Program-made: the position numbers and the translations under genes | Shown here: one piece after another, positions 1-6,131 of the stretch | Position numbering within the stretch: position 1 is the first letter of the stretch | Layout of the letters: each line of letters opens with the position of its first letter | DNA from: Actinomycetes bacterium | Lineage (GTDB): Bacteria; Actinomycetota; Actinomycetes; Mycobacteriales; Mycobacteriaceae | NCBI GenBank assembly: GCA_023417985.1 | Contig: JAEZDV010000178.1 | Coordinates: forward strand, 1-7,419 | Direction of reading: 5' to 3' | DNA length: 7,419 bases | The notes under the pieces: generated by a model | What the model was told of the DNA's origin: nothing | The model's database searches: none | The model's input: the letters and a program-made list of their open reading frames with translations, nothing else

Positions 1-151
1 ACCAGTTGAAATTCAGGCGCTCTCGTCCAACCTCGTTTTCCCAGTCCCTGTCGGTCCGGGTCGGTGTCCGTGTCGCTCTGACCTGGATTAAGTTACGCGA
101 GCATCCCCACAAACACCAAATCGCCAGGTCAACGCCGGTTTTCTTCGCAGA
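1..151. other. Left-edge stretch without a supported gene
   Basis: No reading frame here has convincing start, ribosome site and codon use; a plus-strand frame running from the left edge to about base 360 is the mirror of the minus-strand 65-residue gene. The only structure I see is an 8-base inverted repeat, TGACCTGG at 79-86 and CCAGGTCA at 124-131, separated by 37 bases. It has no T-tract and is not a convincing terminator. This stretch lies downstream of the small minus-strand gene ending at 152. Confidence 0.5.
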
Positions 152-349
152 TCAGGGCACCCAGTACTTCGCAGCGAGACCCTGCACGACGGCGTCGTCA
201 TCCCCTGCCAGGTCGAGCAGCGCGAGATCGCTGTCGATGTCCGTCATCCGGGGATTGTCGCCTTCGGCATCGTCTATCGGCCGGCCGCTGTCCTCCGCCC
301 GCTGGCGCATGATCTTCTCGCGAACCCGGTCCTTCAGGGAGTCAGCCAT
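152..349 (-). CDS. Small acidic hypothetical protein, 65 aa
   Basis: I do not recognise this protein. It reads from ATG at 349 to TGA at 152. The N-terminal third is basic and probably helical (MADSLKDRVREKIMRQ), the rest is rich in Asp and Glu with a D-D-D run near residue 51, and it ends AAKYWVP. There are no cysteines, no signal peptide and no membrane segment, so it is probably cytosolic. Codon use supports a real gene: about five codons in six end in G or C, as in the neighbouring housekeeping genes. The same frame is open upstream to a GTG at 427, but that start would overlap the 30-residue ORF. The ribosome site before 349 is poor; a weak CATGCT lies six bases before the ATG and might be a leaderless -10. 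It follows the small membrane ORF by 49 bases on the same strand, so the two may be cotranscribed. No function can be assigned. Confidence 0.6.
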   Translation of the reverse strand: MADSLKDRVREKIMRQRAEDSGRPIDDAEGDNPRMTDIDSDLALLDLAGDDDAVVQGLAAKYWVP

Positions 350-398
350 ATACCGAGCATGAGGGCGCGGGTGGTGGTTGTCGAGCGCCGCGCCGGCG

Positions 399-491
399 TC
401 ACCGGTCGTCGCGGTCCCGGAATACACGGATCGCCATGGGGATGACGACGACGAGGGCGCCGATGATCAGGATCAGGGAGAAAATTTCCAT
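399..491 (-). CDS. Single-pass membrane micropeptide, 30 aa
   Basis: This is a very short ORF below usual gene-calling limits. It begins MEIFSLILIIGALVVVIP and ends with a charged tail, FRDRDDR. Residues 3-20 form one hydrophobic helix, followed by Arg residues that should stay in the cytoplasm (inside-positive rule). I chose ATG at 491 because a GGAG lies eight bases upstream; an in-frame ATG at 497 is only two bases from that GGAG. A longer version of this frame running into the tRNA gene is an artefact. It sits about 80 bases beyond the tRNA-Thr terminator on the same strand, so it needs its own promoter or readthrough, and I see no clear -10. The 65-residue ORF follows after 49 bases. It resembles KdpF only in size; no kdp gene is nearby. 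Function unknown. Confidence 0.55.
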   Translation of the reverse strand: MEIFSLILIIGALVVVIPMAIRVFRDRDDR

Positions 492-548
492 CAACATGAC
501 TCCATGGTCCCTGTTCGTTCCGCCCGGCGCGAGGACTGACCGGGTCGC

Positions 549-582
549 GGAACCAGAAGAGCCCCGGAACCAGAAGAGCCCC
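549..582. repeat. Tandem 17-base direct repeat
   Basis: The unit GGAACCAGAAGAGCCCC occurs twice with no gap, at 549-565 and 566-582, and the copies are identical. The 3' part of the second copy forms the distal arm of the tRNA-Thr terminator hairpin, so the first copy is a spare distal arm. Simple slippage duplication of the terminator arm would explain it. Confidence 0.9.
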
Positions 583-607
583 TCACCGGGGAGGTGAGGG
601 GCTCTTC
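573..607 (-). terminator. Hairpin terminator after tRNA-Thr
   Basis: A perfect 15-base-pair inverted repeat (573-587 with 593-607) encloses a five-base loop. It starts one base after the encoded CCA of the tRNA. On the minus strand the stem is followed by CTGGTTCC, not a true T-tract, which is common for actinobacterial intrinsic terminators. The stem probably both ends transcription and protects or positions the tRNA 3' end for processing; that role is inferred. Confidence 0.8.
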
Positions 608-608
608 G

Positions 609-684
609 TGGAGCTGCCTGTCGGAATCGAACCGACGACCTTTTCATTACGAGTGAAATGCTCTACCGACTGAGCTAAGGCAGC
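609..684 (-). tRNA. tRNA-Thr (anticodon CGT)
   Basis: The minus strand folds into a full cloverleaf: a 7-bp acceptor stem (GCTGCCT with AGGCAGC), D arm GCTC/GAGC, a 5-bp anticodon stem (TTTCA with TGAAA) around the loop CTCGTAA, and a T arm GTCGG-TTCGATT-CCGAC. The anticodon is CGT, which reads the threonine codon ACG, a frequent codon in high-GC genomes. The discriminator base is T and CCA is encoded (609-611); the body without discriminator and CCA is 613-684. It lies 62 bases beyond holB on the same strand and is followed at once by a hairpin terminator. Confidence 0.97.
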
Positions 685-702
685 ATGCCGTTCGGCGTCC
701 GA

Positions 703-733
703 AGTCTAGCGGACTACCCCCACCGGGATGCAA
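703..733 (-). promoter_or_regulatory. Candidate promoter of tRNA-Thr
   Basis: On the minus strand TAGACT at 703-708 is a good -10 hexamer for the housekeeping sigma factor. The best -35 partner is TTGCAT at 728-733, with a rather long 19-base spacer. Transcription would start near 696, about a dozen bases before the mature tRNA 5' end at 684. A short GTCCG/CGGAC inverted repeat (697-701, 710-714) flanks the -10. There is no terminator between holB and this site, so holB readthrough is also possible. Confidence 0.4.
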
Positions 734-746
734 ACCGGCACCTCAG

Positions 747-1934
747 TCAGCGGAATGCAGCAGCCAACCGCGCCGCCATCGCTGCCAATGCGAACTTCGG
801 CTTGACGTTCTGTGCGAGCGCCTCGCGGCACTCGAGGATCGCTTCGATGCAGTCGAGCAGCGATTCCGGCTTGGTGCGCGACGCGAGGTCGGCAGCTCGT
901 TCGGTCATGTCGGGGTGGTTGGGCGTCGCAGAGGAGCCGAAGGCGTGGGCCAGTGCGTCGCGATACAGACCCGCGAGGTCGATGAGTGCGCGGTCCATGA
1001 TGTCGCGCTCGGTCCGGGTCTTGCGAGATTTCTGCGTGCGCTCGAGTTCTTTGAGAGCACCGGCCGAACCCCGGAGCGCGCCCGCCGCTCCCTTTCCTGT
1101 GCCGCCCGCACCGAGGGCTGTCCTGAGCTCATCGGTTTCACGCTCGTCGCGTTCGACGCTGATCTCTTTGGCTTCGGCCTCGGCGCTGCGGCCGAGTTCG
1201 TCGGCCGCCGAGTACGTCGTCGCAGCTCGGAGAACGGCCCCTGCCAGATCGAGCGCCCGGTTGCGGTTCTCCCGGGCGATCGCGTCGGTGGCGAGACGCC
1301 GGGCCCTGCCCACATGACCCGCGCTCACCGAGGCGGCCCACTGCGCGGTCTTCTCGTCGATGCCGTCGCGCAACTGCAGGACCTCGGCGATCGACGCGGA
1401 ACTCGGAGTGACGAGACCGACGTGCCGGCACCGGGACCGAAGGGTCACCGAAATGTCCTCGGGATCGGTCGACGGGGCGCACAGCAGGAAGACGGTGCGT
1501 TGCGGCGGTTCCTCGACCACCTTCAAGAGCGCATTGGCGGCGCCCTCCGTCAGACGGTCTGCATCTTCGATGACCACCACCTGCCACCGGCCGGTGCTGG
1601 GCCGCCGCGACGCGATGCGCACGATCTCGCGCATCTCCTTGACGCTGATGCTCAGGCCCTCGGGGATCACCCGTCGTACGTCGGCGTGCGTGCCCGCCAT
1701 CGTGGTGGTGCATGCGTGGCAGCGCCCGCATCCCGGGGTGTGTTCGTCGGTGCATTGAAGTGCGGCTGCGAAGCACAGCGCCGCGATCGACCTTCCCGAT
1801 CCGGGAGGCCCGGTGAACAGCCACGAATGCGTCATCGCCGAACCGGTGTCTCCGTTGCGCGCGGCCACAGCGGCGGCGACGAGATCGGTCTCGACATCGC
1901 GCTGACCGACGAGACGATCGAAGACACCGGGCAT
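747..1934 (-). CDS. holB: DNA polymerase III delta' subunit (clamp loader)
   Basis: This is the delta' subunit of the clamp-loader complex, which with delta and tau/gamma loads the beta sliding clamp at primed DNA. With the start at ATG 1934 the protein has 395 residues, close to the roughly 400 of mycobacterial HolB. Visible parts: the conserved opening GVFDRLVGQ; a P-loop GPPGSGRS at 42-49 whose lysine is replaced by arginine; a zinc module with C61, C69, C72 and C75; a Walker-B-like VVVIEDADRL at 119-128; the EEPP turn near 141-144; and RSRCR at 166-170 with the SRC motif of clamp loaders. The C-terminal half is helical and contains a Gly/Ala-rich linker near 275-295. A GTG at 1958 in the same frame is possible, but orthologs begin near GVFDRLVGQ and a TACGCT lies seven bases before 1934. 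tRNA-Thr follows; the VOC gene is divergent. Confidence 0.95.
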   Translation of the reverse strand: MPGVFDRLVGQRDVETDLVAAAVAARNGDTGSAMTHSWLFTGPPGSGRSIAALCFAAALQCTDEHTPGCGRCHACTTTMAGTHADVRRVIPEGLSISVKEMREIVRIASRRPSTGRWQVVVIEDADRLTEGAANALLKVVEEPPQRTVFLLCAPSTDPEDISVTLRSRCRHVGLVTPSSASIAEVLQLRDGIDEKTAQWAASVSAGHVGRARRLATDAIARENRNRALDLAGAVLRAATTYSAADELGRSAEAEAKEISVERDERETDELRTALGAGGTGKGAAGALRGSAGALKELERTQKSRKTRTERDIMDRALIDLAGLYRDALAHAFGSSATPNHPDMTERAADLASRTKPESLLDCIEAILECREALAQNVKPKFALAAMAARLAAAFR

Positions 1935-1941
1935 ACCGACC

Positions 1942-1947
1942 AGCGTA
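1942..1947 (-). promoter_or_regulatory. Candidate leaderless -10 of holB
   Basis: TACGCT on the minus strand fits the TANNNT -10 pattern and ends seven bases before the ATG at 1934, the distance expected when transcription starts at the start codon. There is no good Shine-Dalgarno sequence before this ATG, and I see no clear -35. If correct it excludes the alternative GTG at 1958, which would lie upstream of the transcript. Confidence 0.35.
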
Positions 1948-2013
1948 ACGACCGGCACCGACCTGCTCTGTCCGGCTGTCCGAAATGTTCAAGACCTGCC
2001 TGTCCGCCGCACC

Positions 2014-2019
2014 TACGGT
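2014..2019 (+). promoter_or_regulatory. Candidate leaderless -10 of the VOC gene
   Basis: TACGGT ends six bases before the ATG at 2026, so RNA would begin at or next to the start codon. A ribosome site is absent. The -35 is weak (TTCAAG at 1989-1994 is the nearest candidate, spacer 19). The holB-VOC divergent gap of about 90 bases must hold both promoters. Confidence 0.35.
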
Positions 2020-2025
2020 CGGCTC

Positions 2026-2415
2026 ATGACCATTCACTTCTCTGCCGTCGGACTGGTTGTCGAGGATTTGGGACGCTCGTTCGAGTGCTATCGCAGACTT
2101 GGGCTCGACCTGCCCGTCGAAGCGCCCGACGCGCCGCATTTCGAGGTGACGCAACCCGGTGGTGTCCGTCTGATGTGGGACACGATCGAATCCGTCCGCT
2201 CGTTCGATCCGGATTTCGAGCCCACGCAGGGCGGTCCGAGCCTCGCTTTCGACTGTGGTTCCCCGAGCGGGGTCGACGAGACCTTCACGTCGCTCGTAGC
2301 CGCCGGATGCGCCCCGACGATGAAGCCGTGGGACGCCTCGTGGGGACAGCGCTACGCATGCGTGCTCGATCCGGACGGCCACAGCATCGACCTGTTCGCC
2401 GCGCTTCCCGCCTGA
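2026..2415 (+). CDS. VOC-family (glyoxalase/bleomycin-resistance fold) protein
   Basis: The 129-residue length and the pattern of the two beta-alpha-beta-beta-beta modules fit a small dimeric vicinal-oxygen-chelate protein. Visible marks are the first strand with VGLVVEDLGRS (8-18), the following helix FECYRRLGLDLP, the strand GGVRLMW (45-51), the second module from PSLAFDCG, and the typical final turn and strand LDPDGHSIDLF (114-124). The usual metal ligands seem absent: the first-strand His position (the start of HxxLxVxD) is Ala7, and the final Glu (DPDGxxIEL) is Asp122. It may therefore bind a ligand without metal, as antibiotic-binding members do, rather than act as a glyoxalase; that is inference. 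It is the only plus-strand gene here and converges on the AraC-type regulator with abutting stop codons, which suggests a functional pair. Substrate unknown. Confidence 0.87.
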   Translation: MTIHFSAVGLVVEDLGRSFECYRRLGLDLPVEAPDAPHFEVTQPGGVRLMWDTIESVRSFDPDFEPTQGGPSLAFDCGSPSGVDETFTSLVAAGCAPTMKPWDASWGQRYACVLDPDGHSIDLFAALPA

Positions 2416-3108
2416 TTACGGCCCGGGCGACGGGCGGACGAGGTCGCCGAGCGTAGATCCCGACAATGCGCGTACTTCCCGCGCCAGGTGTGGTTGGTCG
2501 CTGTAGCCGCACTCGGCCGCAATGGTGGCGGGGTCCACGCCCGCGCGAGCGCGTGCGAGCGCTCGCTGGAACCGCAGCACGCGGGACAGCGTCTTCGGCC
2601 CGTATCCGAACGCCTGGTGCGCGCGCCGACGGAGAGTTCGTTCACTCCATCCGATTGCCGACGCGGACTCGGCGACCGTCATGCCGGATCCGAGTGCGCG
2701 CGCGAGCCCGGACAGAGGAGTCGGACGGACTTCGGCCAGATCGCGTCGGACGGCCTCGACGAGACCGGACATCGGATCGTCTTCGACGGCCGCCACGATG
2801 TCGCGGACCCGGCGAGACGCCCAGATCTGCTCGAGGGAGACGCGCTGGTCACGCAATTCGGATGCGTCGACGCGGAAGAACGCGGGGCCGAGGCCCGGTG
2901 CGAACCGCACGGCGGTCAGGTTCCGGCGCGTCGCGAGGTCCGAGAACTGTGCACGTGTGTCGGGGCCGGCGACGAGGAAACCGTCTTCGTGCCAGATCAG
3001 GTCCATGCACCCATCGGGCAGAACGGTGCTGCCGCCCGACCCGACGGGAACCCGCGCGGCCTCCCAGACGACGACTCCGGAAACCCCGGACACCCACTCG
3101 CGGTACAC
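2416..3108 (-). CDS. AraC-family transcriptional regulator
   Basis: A 230-residue cytosolic DNA-binding regulator. The N-terminal part contains PDGCMDLIW (31-39) and FLVAGPDT (44-51), a signature of the sensor domain found on many actinobacterial AraC proteins (DUF6597-like). The C-terminal AraC domain spans about 130-226: a first helix-turn-helix around TVAESASAIGWSERTLRRR (144-162), the linking helix LSRVLRFQRAL (174-184), and a second helix-turn-helix around ATIAAECGYSDQPHLAREV (194-212), which keeps the GYSDQxHLxR consensus. The start is GTG at 3108; a TACCCT ends six bases upstream, so it may be leaderless. It begins 27 bases after topA on the same strand with no terminator between, so topA readthrough could also feed it. 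Its stop abuts the stop of the convergent VOC gene, its likely target or partner. The effector is unknown. Confidence 0.92.
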   Translation of the reverse strand: MYREWVSGVSGVVVWEAARVPVGSGGSTVLPDGCMDLIWHEDGFLVAGPDTRAQFSDLATRRNLTAVRFAPGLGPAFFRVDASELRDQRVSLEQIWASRRVRDIVAAVEDDPMSGLVEAVRRDLAEVRPTPLSGLARALGSGMTVAESASAIGWSERTLRRRAHQAFGYGPKTLSRVLRFQRALARARAGVDPATIAAECGYSDQPHLAREVRALSGSTLGDLVRPSPGP

Positions 3109-3114
3109 ACCGCA

Positions 3115-3120
3115 AGGGTA
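3115..3120 (-). promoter_or_regulatory. Candidate leaderless -10 of the AraC-type gene
   Basis: TACCCT on the minus strand ends six bases before the GTG at 3108, the same geometry as the VOC start. It lies in the 27-base gap after topA, so its -35 region would fall inside the lysine-tail coding sequence of topA; I see no good -35 hexamer there. Confidence 0.35.
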
Positions 3121-3135
3121 GGTGCCCGGGCCGGG

Positions 3136-6078
3136 TCAGTCCGATGTCTTCTTCGCCGCGGCCTTCTTGGCCGGTGCCTTCTTCGCTGCGGTCTTCTTCG
3201 CAGCGCTCTTCTTGGCGGGCGACTTCTTCGCCGCAGCCTTCTTGGTGGCCTTCTTCACGGGACCACGTGCACGCCGGTCGGCGAGCAACTCGGAAGCCCG
3301 CTCGTCGGTGATCGTCGGGACCTCGTCGCCCTTGCGCAGGCTCGCGTTGGTCTCGCCGTCGGTGACGTACGGGCCGAACCGTCCGTCCTTGATCACCATG
3401 GGCTTTTCGCTCACCGGGTCGATTCCCAGTTCGCGCAGCGGCGGAGTGGCAGCCGCCTGCCGTCCCCGTCGCTTCGGCTCGGCATAGATCTTGAGCGCTT
3501 CCTCGAGCGTGACGGTGAACATCTGCTCTTCGTCGGCGAGCGAACGCGAGTCGGTGCCCTTCTTCAGGTACGGCCCGTAGCGGCCGTTCTGCGCCGTGAT
3601 CTCCTCACCGGACTCGGGATCGACGCCGACGACGCGCGGGAGCGACAGCAGCCGCAGCGCATCCTCCAACGTCACCGTCGACAGATCCATCGTCTTGAGC
3701 AGCGACGCCGTCCGCGGCTTCGGACCGGCGGCCTTCTTGGTCGCCTTCTTCACGGGCGCTTTCTTCGCAGCTTTCTTGGCGACAGCCTTCTTCGTCGCGG
3801 TCTTGGTGCCACCGCCGGCGCCGTCGACCTCGCCGACGGGGATCGGCGTCACGTCGGGCTCGGGTTCCGGCTCCGGTGTCGGTTCGGGCAGCAACTCGGT
3901 GACGTAGGGACCGAAGCGGCCTTCGCGCGCGACGATCTCGTGACCGCTCGCAGGATCGACGCCGAGAACCCGCCCCTCCTGGGGCGTGGAGAACAGCTTC
4001 TCCGCGTATTCGAGTGTCAGCTCATCGGGCGGCAGGTCGTCGGGCAGGTTCGCGCGCTGGGAGATCGGGTCGCCGTCCGGGTCGTCCGGGTTGACCACCA
4101 TCCGCTCGAGGTACGGGCCGAACCGTCCGACCCGCACGTGGATCTCGCGGCCCTCCGCATCGTCGAACAGGCGGATCGAGTTGATCTCGCGGGCGTCGAT
4201 GTCCTCGAGATTCTCGCTGACGAGCTTCTTCAGGCCACCCTGACGCGCGACCGATTCCTCGCCGCCGAACTGCCCGCCGAAGTAGAACCGGGTCAGCCAG
4301 TCGGTGCGGTGTTCGTGTCCGGAGGCGATTTCGTCGAGGTCGTCTTCCATGCCGGCGGTGAAGTCGTAGTTCACCAGCTGGGAGAAGTGCGATTCGAGCA
4401 AGCCGATGACGGCGAACGCCACCCAGGACGGGACGAGCGCGCTACCTCGCTTGTAGACGTATCCGCGATCGAGGATCGTCTTGATGATCGAGGCGTACGT
4501 CGACGGCCGCCCGATACCGAGTTCTTCGAGCGTCTTGATCAGGCTCGCCTCGGTGTACCGGGCCGGGGGGTTCGTCGAGTGGCCGTCGGGATCGAGCTTC
4601 GTCGCGGTGACCGCGGCCCCTTCACTGAGGTTGGGGAGGCGCGACTCGGCGTCGTCGGACTGTCCACCTGCTTCTTCGTCGACACTCTCGACGTATGCCT
4701 TCAAGAATCCGGCGAAGGTGATCGTGCGGCCCGAGGACGAGAACGTGCACTCCTCGCCGGTACCGGCAGTGCCCGTGATCCGGAGGGTGAGTGTCGTTCC
4801 GCGCACGTCGGCCATCTGCGACGCGACGGTGCGCTGCCAGATCAGCTCGTAGAGGCGGAACTCGTCCGCATCGAGACGCGAATGCAGTTCGCCCGGGGTG
4901 GCGAACACGTCGCCCGCGGGGCGGATCGCCTCGTGCGCTTCCTGCGCGTTCTTGACCTTGCGGGTGTACTGGCGCGGAGTGGGATGGACGAACTCGGCGC
5001 CGTACAGCTGGGTGGCCTGGGCGCGGGCCGCAGCGATCGCGGACTCCGACAGGGTCGTGGAGTCCGTACGCATGTACGTGATGAAGCCGTTCTCGTACAG
5101 CCGCTGCGCGATGCGCATCGTGCGTTCCGAGGAGAACCGCAGCTTGCGCCCGGCTTCCTGCTGCAGCGTCGACGTCATGAACGGCGCATACGGCTTACGG
5201 GTGTACGGCTTGCTCTCGGCCGACGAAACGGTCAGATCGGTGCCGGCAAGCGCCTCGGCAAGCCGGCGCGCACGGGCCTCGTCGAGAACCACGACGCTGT
5301 CGGACTTGAGCTTGCCGTCCGCCCCGAAGTCACGTCCCGATGCGACCCGCGAGCCGTCGATTCCGACCAGGCGCGCGCCGAACGAGCGTGGGCTCGCCGC
5401 TTCGCCCGCGTCCATCGTCGCTGCGATATCCCAGTATTCGGCCGACCGGAACGCCATCCGTTCGCGTTCCCGCTGCACGATGATGCGAGTCGCGACGGAC
5501 TGCACGCGCCCGGCCGACAGGCGCGGCATGACCTTCTTCCACAGCACCGGACTCACTTCGTAGCCGTACAACCGGTCGAGGATGCGCCGGGTCTCCTGCG
5601 CGTCGACAAGATCGGTGTCCAGCTCGCGGGTGTTCTCGGCGGCCGCCCGGATCGCCGATTCGGTGATCTCGTGGAAGACCATGCGCCGGACCGGGACCTT
5701 GGGCTTGAGCGTCTCGAGGAGGTGCCAGGCGATCGCCTCGCCCTCACGGTCGGGGTCGGTTGCGAGGTAGCGCTCGTCGGCGTCCTTCAGGAGGCTTTTG
5801 AGTTCGGCGACCTTGGACTTCTTCTCCGGGCTGACGACGTACAGCGCCTCGAAGTCGTGGTCGACATCCACTCCCAGGCGCGCCCACGACTCACCCTTGT
5901 ATTTCGCGGGAACGTCTGCGGCGCCGCGGGGCAGATCTCGGATGTGACCGACCGACGCCTCCACGACATAGTCGCGCCCCAGGTAGGGCGCAATTTTCTT
6001 CGCCTTCGTCGGGGATTCGACGATGACCAGCCGACGCGTACCCGAGGAGCCGTCCGAATTGCTCTTGTCTGCTGCCAC
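3136..6078 (-). CDS. topA: DNA topoisomerase I (type IA)
   Basis: TopA relaxes negative supercoils by nicking one strand through a 5'-phosphotyrosine. The protein has 980 residues. The Toprim domain opens with LVIVESPTKAKKI (17-29, E21) and has D108, D110 and E112 in TDPDREGEA. The catalytic tyrosine is Y335 in GFITYMRTDS. The core runs to about 620. There are no zinc fingers; instead four C-terminal repeats carry GRFGPY or GRYGPY, near 651, 720, 832 and 899, as in other actinobacterial enzymes. Between the second and third lies a PE-rich stretch (731-742) followed by a lysine-rich stretch (758-789). The last 40 residues form a basic tail with eight KK pairs. The start is GTG at 6078, preceded by AGGCGG at four bases' spacing. 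The gene has its own promoter region (6079-6191) and is almost certainly essential. Confidence 0.98.
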   Translation of the reverse strand: MAADKSNSDGSSGTRRLVIVESPTKAKKIAPYLGRDYVVEASVGHIRDLPRGAADVPAKYKGESWARLGVDVDHDFEALYVVSPEKKSKVAELKSLLKDADERYLATDPDREGEAIAWHLLETLKPKVPVRRMVFHEITESAIRAAAENTRELDTDLVDAQETRRILDRLYGYEVSPVLWKKVMPRLSAGRVQSVATRIIVQRERERMAFRSAEYWDIAATMDAGEAASPRSFGARLVGIDGSRVASGRDFGADGKLKSDSVVVLDEARARRLAEALAGTDLTVSSAESKPYTRKPYAPFMTSTLQQEAGRKLRFSSERTMRIAQRLYENGFITYMRTDSTTLSESAIAAARAQATQLYGAEFVHPTPRQYTRKVKNAQEAHEAIRPAGDVFATPGELHSRLDADEFRLYELIWQRTVASQMADVRGTTLTLRITGTAGTGEECTFSSSGRTITFAGFLKAYVESVDEEAGGQSDDAESRLPNLSEGAAVTATKLDPDGHSTNPPARYTEASLIKTLEELGIGRPSTYASIIKTILDRGYVYKRGSALVPSWVAFAVIGLLESHFSQLVNYDFTAGMEDDLDEIASGHEHRTDWLTRFYFGGQFGGEESVARQGGLKKLVSENLEDIDAREINSIRLFDDAEGREIHVRVGRFGPYLERMVVNPDDPDGDPISQRANLPDDLPPDELTLEYAEKLFSTPQEGRVLGVDPASGHEIVAREGRFGPYVTELLPEPTPEPEPEPDVTPIPVGEVDGAGGGTKTATKKAVAKKAAKKAPVKKATKKAAGPKPRTASLLKTMDLSTVTLEDALRLLSLPRVVGVDPESGEEITAQNGRYGPYLKKGTDSRSLADEEQMFTVTLEEALKIYAEPKRRGRQAAATPPLRELGIDPVSEKPMVIKDGRFGPYVTDGETNASLRKGDEVPTITDERASELLADRRARGPVKKATKKAAAKKSPAKKSAAKKTAAKKAPAKKAAAKKTSD
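3145..3258 (-). repeat. 15-base periodic repeat coding the TopA lysine tail
   Basis: This stretch codes residues 941-978 of TopA. Lysine pairs mostly recur every five residues (KKxxx), so the DNA repeats with a 15-base period of the type CTTCTT plus a G/C-rich triplet set on the plus strand. Similar PAKKA-type tails occur on actinobacterial HupB. Such repeats are prone to copy-number change by slippage, so tail length may differ between strains. Confidence 0.85.
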
Positions 6079-6105
6079 CGTGCCGCCTGTGCCTTCCCTC
6101 TACCG

Positions 6106-6131
6106 ACATGTCGCGCTTCTCGAAGACATGT
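6106..6131. promoter_or_regulatory. Inverted repeat over the topA start region
   Basis: ACATGTC at 6106-6112 and GACATGT at 6125-6131 form a 7-base inverted repeat with a 12-base gap. The two ACATGT cores are exactly 20 bases apart, about two helical turns. The left one extends to the 10-base palindrome CGACATGTCG (6104-6113); the right one overlaps the topA -10. A dimeric repressor bound here would cover the -10 and start site. The regulator is unknown. Confidence 0.45.

Noticed and set aside
399..491. KdpF-like peptide
   Set aside because: Size and one helix are alike, but no kdpA, kdpB or kdpC follows and the sequence does not match what I know of KdpF.
399..647. 82-codon version of the small membrane ORF
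   Set aside because: Its first 50 codons run through the terminator and into the tRNA gene; the real start is at 491 with a GGAG.
609..684. tRNA as an attachment site for an integrated element
   Set aside because: No integrase, no repeated copy of the tRNA 3' end in the window, and the downstream ORFs have native codon use.
915..2456. A 513-codon plus-strand frame and a 414-codon minus-strand frame (1138-2382) across holB
   Set aside because: Both are out-of-frame mirrors of holB and the VOC gene with Arg-rich low-quality translation.
3145..3258. The 15-base repeats as a CRISPR-like or minisatellite array
   Set aside because: Repeats have no unique spacers and are explained by the KKxxx coding pattern.
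3122..3487. Hydrophobic plus-strand ORF rich in Phe/Ala that looks like a membrane protein
   Set aside because: It is the antisense reading of the lysine-repeat tail of TopA (CTT/TTC repeats).
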